Source of the DNA: Welwitschia mirabilis
Lineage: Eukaryota; Gnetophyta; Gnetopsida; Welwitschiales
Reading direction: 5' to 3'
NCBI GenBank assembly: GCA_051453625.1
Contig: JBOZIK010000001.1
Location: 214,073,726 to 214,137,725 of the forward strand
Length of the DNA: 64,000 nt
Each line of letters starts with the position of its first letter. The stretch's first letter is position 1. The translations under genes were made by a program, and so were the position numbers. Below are positions 59,880 through 64,000 of the stretch, one piece after another. The notes under the pieces are model-generated. The model ran no database searches. It saw nothing but the letters and a program-made list of their open reading frames with translations, and had not been told where the DNA came from.

Positions 59880-60420
59880 ACAAGAAGTTTAGTGTTTAAC
59901 AGAACAGAAATCATATATGTGATAATCAAAGGGTTATATGCCTTGATATTTTCATATGACAATGCTAAAACATCATTAAACTCATGGAGTAAATTGATAA
60001 GTTTCTTTCTTTCATTATCATATATCTAACTACTAATCTTTACGAGTAGGTCTTTATAACAACTATTACTATCCAAGAAGGAAATTATGACATAAAAGGA
60101 TATAACAAAATAAATTCAAAAGAAAAACCATAATAATGCACAAGACAAGATTTATGTCTAAAGGTAAAAGTTTCAAGAGGTAAAGTAAAATTAGTTTTAT
60201 CTTGATCCTTACTAGTGATACAAACCTGATTGTAACCACTATACATCTCAAAGAAGTAAAATGAGAAAAGTAGAAAGTAAAAATAGAAAAAGAATTAATA
60301 GATGTTATTAAGGATTTCACAACAATATTAGAAAAATACACTTAATTGATCATAGATGCAAAAGTGATAACTAAAAAGAACGTCTTTCCAAAGCTTATCT
60401 TACATTATTGATTAAAATGG
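59880..60420 (-). pseudogene. Ty3/gypsy reverse transcriptase remnant
   Basis: On the minus strand, FEMYSGYNQV (YSGYNQ at 60226-60243) followed by KDQDKTNFTLP and ETFTF matches the gypsy RT segment 'DGYSGYNQ....DQ.KTTFT.P.GTF'. A frameshift later gives LVLC for the following FGLCN part. About 250 bp further downstream on the same strand is LINLLHEFNDVLALSYENI (core at 59945-59983), which resembles the 'LL.EF.DVFAWSYEDM' segment normally located upstream of RT. The order is therefore inverted relative to a standard element. Confidence 0.7.
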
Positions 60421-60703
60421 AAATTAAGAAAGAAGATTCCTTGCTCAACATTGAAGAATTAGTGTCTAGTTTTATTTTTTAAGAGTTTTTATTATTCCAT
60501 TATTATGATCTATATTTGTGATGGAGGAGAGGATTAAGATGGTGGTATGATCATCACATTTATCATTTTTAACATCAGTACTTTCATATTTCTAAACATT
60601 ATGATTACCATAAAGGAGTACTAGTCTAAAAGAAATCTTGAGGATTAAACTTTTGTCCTAAATAAGATTGAGCTAATGTGTAATTAATAAAAGATATAAT
60701 GGA

Positions 60704-60965
60704 CACTATAAGAATTATAGGCTTTTAAGGAATTTATTTTTTAATAAATACCTTAAGAATAAGGCTTTTTAAGGCATTTATTTCAATAATGCCTTGAAAA
60801 AAAAGTAGTAATTGTTTTAAGGCATTTTTTTAAAAGAAATGCCTTAAAATCCCTTCTAATTCCCATTAAGGAATTTATCAAAAAAAGCCTTAAAAATAAG
60901 CCAAATATTTTCATTTTTATGGAATTTAAAAAACAAACACTTTAATAGCCCACTTAAAAAAAACC
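60704..60965 (+). mobile_element. Left end of a second CACTA-like transposon
   Basis: CACTATAAGAATTATAGGC starts at 60704, followed by a subterminal array of TTTTAAGGCATTT and AATGCCTTAAAA motifs in both orientations to about 60905. The same end and array type occur at 25556 and, inverted, at 29486. This copy has the best-preserved terminus. No matching right end was found before 64000, so the element is truncated or continues beyond the window. Confidence 0.72.
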
Positions 60966-63900
60966 TCCTATTGTCATTTAAAAAAAAAAGATCTTGTTCT
61001 CATCCCCTTTTCATTTTCCACCCTCGTTTCATTTATAGCTTCTTGTTCAACTCGCCTTCTTCTTCAAGTACTTGAGCCCTACATTACTTTTCTTTGCCAC
61101 TATGATTTCATTTAGCACATCGCAGCTCAGATGAGAATGCATCCTACTTGAAAAAATTCACATTATAATGCATTTCAAGATTTCAAAGCTCATCAATTGT
61201 AATAGACCAATGGCTACCAAGCTCATGGCCATGGTCAAGTTGCAGGCTATAAGAGGTACTAATGGAGGAGGATGAGGAGTTTCCTTCATGTATTGAAGTA
61301 GATATATTATTTAAACTTCCTTTATAAAAAAGAGTTTGACTTTTATTAAGAACAAAAACCCTAATAGAGGCTCTAGATCATCGACTGCTAAGATTTATTT
61401 TGGGGTATTCTTTACTTTTTTAGGTGGGTATTCTTTGCTTTACTTGGGATATATCTTTACATAGAAACATTTCTTATGTTTTATTTTGTTTTTTTATGTT
61501 TTAATAAATCCATTAAATAAAAACCTAATCTGAGGTTATGTTAAGGGTGTGATATAAAAGATGATGCATAAGACAAATAAATGATCTNNNNNNNNNNTTT
61601 TCATCATGCATAGGTACTAGCACTGACTCACAGACTTTTAATCCAAAATAAATACACTCCATTTAATGTGACTTCAATGATCAAAGCCAAAGTGAAATAG
61701 AACAAAGATCTTAATACTTATTTAATGCAACTCAATAACCAAACCATAGTTAAACATAATAAAAGTAGAATCAAACAAAATAGCGATCCTAATACAATAA
61801 TTGTAAGATTAGTGATAAGCATAAAAAAAGATCATTTTGAAAACCTAATTTTGTAGATTGGATAGTACATTCATTTGCTAGATATTTTTGAATATATAAA
61901 AATAACATAATACATAAATCAACTTATTATAGCTATTAATCATTACTATTTTCTTTAGTCAAATGAAGATTTTGTTGTGATTGTTAGCTATCATAAAGAA
62001 TTTAAATGCTCATATTGAATCCATTTATTATTGGTTCCTTGTATTAAACTATAAATTTTTAAGTACTTTGTTATAAACTTGTTTATTTTGCTATGCCTTA
62101 TAAATATTGCTTGTCTTTTATTTTAGAAAGGACATGTATTTAATGTTAGTTTAAGTACTTACAATTGGGGATTAAGTTGCATGCCAAAACATGATGCTGT
62201 ATTTTACACTATTCATGACTAGATTATATTATCTTTCATAAATATGATTTACCTTTTATACAATATTATGTAGTCTTTCAAAAGCCACTCACATCTTTAT
62301 GAATCTTTGACTAGAGTTTTTGTGTCCAGATTATGTATGGTTCCTTTGATCAAGTTATTAATCTAGCTTTACCCAGGTTTAGAGATTTTTAAGGAGTGCC
62401 TTCTTATGGATTTGATGGAAATGATAATCACAATCTTAGTATGATTAACCATATCATATTTCTTGAAGTTGATGTTGAAACACTAGAGAGGAGAAGAGGA
62501 ATGAATATTAGCATCAAAACAACAACAAAAATAGACATTAAGTTCTATAAGCTTATTTTTCATTTGGAGATGCCATTTAATGATGGTCTTACAAACTAAT
62601 AAGTGCATATTGTACGATGTCCATGACTAATGCTCACATTCTTTAGGCTTGTGGGCTTTCCACATAGGAAAGCATTTTGCTAGAATTCTATTATTTTACT
62701 TTGAGGAATGATTTTAAACCTTTTCACTAATAACACACATTTATGCACATAATGATTTTTTTCTTTTTTTGATTGACTTCTAGTTTTGAATTTTTTGCCT
62801 CAAGGATCTAAGCATAATCTTATATTTTTATCTATTTTCTTTTCATTTGGTGCATGTTTCAATATTTGGCATCAAGGACTTATCTAATTTGTAGTTTAAT
62901 GATTTCATAATGATAATTGCACTTGTATTATGTTAATTCATCTATTTTAAAAATGGATGCCTTTCTGCAACTCCATTGGCATTTAGTAGCATGACCATGG
63001 TTGAAGAAAAATTAGTTTTTCATGTGTAAGATAAGCTATGATATGCTTGCGATATAAACTTTGTAATGGAATTATATGTGGGACCATGACACTTACTAGT
63101 TGGATAATCATGCATAAAATAGATGTAAAGGAACTGTAGTGAGGATAATAAAATTTGTTCTGAAGTAATCAAACACTTATTTGTAGTTCTTTTAATATAA
63201 TATTGCTTATAGAATCTTTTTTTTTTCCTTTTTTTTTTAGGCAGGGGCATGATGAGGCAGGGGGGAGCACCAAAGTAAGAAGTTAAAGTTGCGTACACAA
63301 TGCTCGTGTCTTAGAAAAATTGACAACATGAAAAGAAGTAAGAAAACCAAAATAAACCTAGCAGAGGAGGAGAATTTTCTATAAGACTCCAAAGGTAGAA
63401 ACCAATAATTAAATTATTGCTCCATTTGGTATTCACTTGAAGACATGCGCAAAGGCATTTCACCCACTATAGTTCCTTAAAATGAGGTACCTGTTCTCCT
63501 TAATCAATAGTTAATGTTATGAATTAGTGTCCCTAAGATCATCAACAACTTCCTTCTTATATCTTTTACATCCATATCATCCAACGTTTTTTGCATCACA
63601 TTGTGAGCTTTGGCAATTTTGACAAGATCTTTAAAAATGTCCATATCTTTATCATTCAACATGATTCCTTGTATATGTTTCATTATAACTACTAATAATG
63701 TAGCTATGTTTTTTTCTTACAAAACAAGGGCATGAGCCTAGGTTAATGTATCATCATTTCACTTTTATTTCTGATCTCTCTAATTTTCAAACATTAGTAA
63801 TACTACCATAGCTTCTATGTCTATAACAGACCATTATTTTATTAAATTATATAACTTGAACATCATATTAATGGGGAAATAGTTAAAATAGGAGAATATA

Positions 63901-64000
63901 TAAAACAGCCTAAAGGACAAATTAATCACAGTTTAGGAAAAAAGGCTGGCATTCATGATTGGAGTATCAGAACCTTCATCTATAAAGCACTTTTCGTACA
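60966..64000. other. Region right of CACTA-like end; no gene recognised
   Basis: If the element at 60704 is complete this is its interior. A 67-codon frame at 62396-62599 contains ETLERRRGMN and weakly recalls the RGRGPT-type start of plant CACTA accessory proteins, too weakly to name. A GC-richer patch (GGCATGATGAGGCAGGGGGGAG) lies at 63246-63268. A 10-N gap lies at 61588-61597. Confidence 0.45.
61588..61597. other. Assembly gap, 10 N
   Basis: A short run of Ns. Confidence 0.99.

Noticed and set aside
60069-60341. 90-codon minus-strand hydrophobic ORF as a membrane protein
   Set aside because: A neighbouring frame of the same strand gives clear gypsy RT motifs (YSGYNQV, DQDKTNFT), so this frame is a shifted reading of that remnant.
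63457-63470. CACTATAGTTCCTTAA as the missing end of the CACTA-like element at 60704
   Set aside because: It is in the same orientation as the left end, not inverted, and has no subterminal array.
1-64000. Intact protein-coding, tRNA or rRNA genes, or an organellar insertion
   Set aside because: No open frame, splice-consistent exon series, cloverleaf or conserved rRNA stretch could be recognised by eye. Short exons of an intron-containing gene cannot be fully excluded without a homology search.

Overview
This window looks like a repeat-dominated stretch of nuclear DNA from a flowering plant. It is very AT-rich (G+C well under one third by eye; not computed). It carries decayed Ty1/copia, Ty3/gypsy, LINE, SINE and CACTA-type sequences with plant-like features, such as tRNA-Met-type primer binding sites (PBS) and CACTA ends. 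I found no intact protein-coding gene. The longest N-free reading frame is about 100 codons, and nearly all are chance frames. The species cannot be named from this sequence.

Layout. 1-50 is an (AG)n microsatellite, followed by unrecognised AT-rich DNA to about 4.0 kb. 4.0-7.5 kb and 8.6-11.3 kb are two direct copies (A, B) of an unclassified family of about 2.7-2.8 kb. A third, inverted copy (C) lies at 20.9-23.7 kb. Copy A carries a SINE-like insertion with target-site duplications. 12.6-15.0 kb is a decayed Ty3/gypsy pol, Athila-like, in order RT, RNase H, integrase. 16.36-19.97 kb is bounded by a TGTAAC-starting direct repeat (LTR-like) and contains a minisatellite of 11 units averaging 97 bp.

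24.23-36.12 kb is a full-length but dead Ty1/copia element: LTRs of 181 and 186 bp, PBS, Gag zinc knuckle, protease, integrase, RT, RNase H and polypurine tract (PPT). A CACTA-like transposon of 3.9 kb (25.56-29.49 kb) is nested in its 5' part. A second PPT-plus-TG junction at 36.17 kb suggests the copia element itself landed in the tail of another LTR element. 37.5 kb holds a compound CG/CA/GA microsatellite. 37.7-42.0 kb contains four partial copies of one long LTR-like repeat, each junction interrupted by a 100-N gap. These copies carry 37-bp tandem units, TATA boxes and GC-rich paired hairpins. At 43.0-43.2 kb a PBS-like motif occurs three times in tandem.

44.1-44.7 kb is a LINE reverse transcriptase remnant. 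45-58.9 kb is mostly unrecognised AT-rich DNA with small duplications. 58.9 kb has a (TA)n(TATG)n microsatellite. 59.9-60.4 kb is a minus-strand gypsy RT remnant with motifs in an unexpected order. 60.70 kb is the left end of a second CACTA element of the same family, whose right end was not found.

The parts do not form a pathway. The window records layered insertions followed by long decay, in which stop codons often look like C-to-T or G-to-A changes. Nine N gaps interrupt it (370, 454, five of 100, two of 10), and several sit inside duplicated sequence. Structure near them should be treated as provisional.
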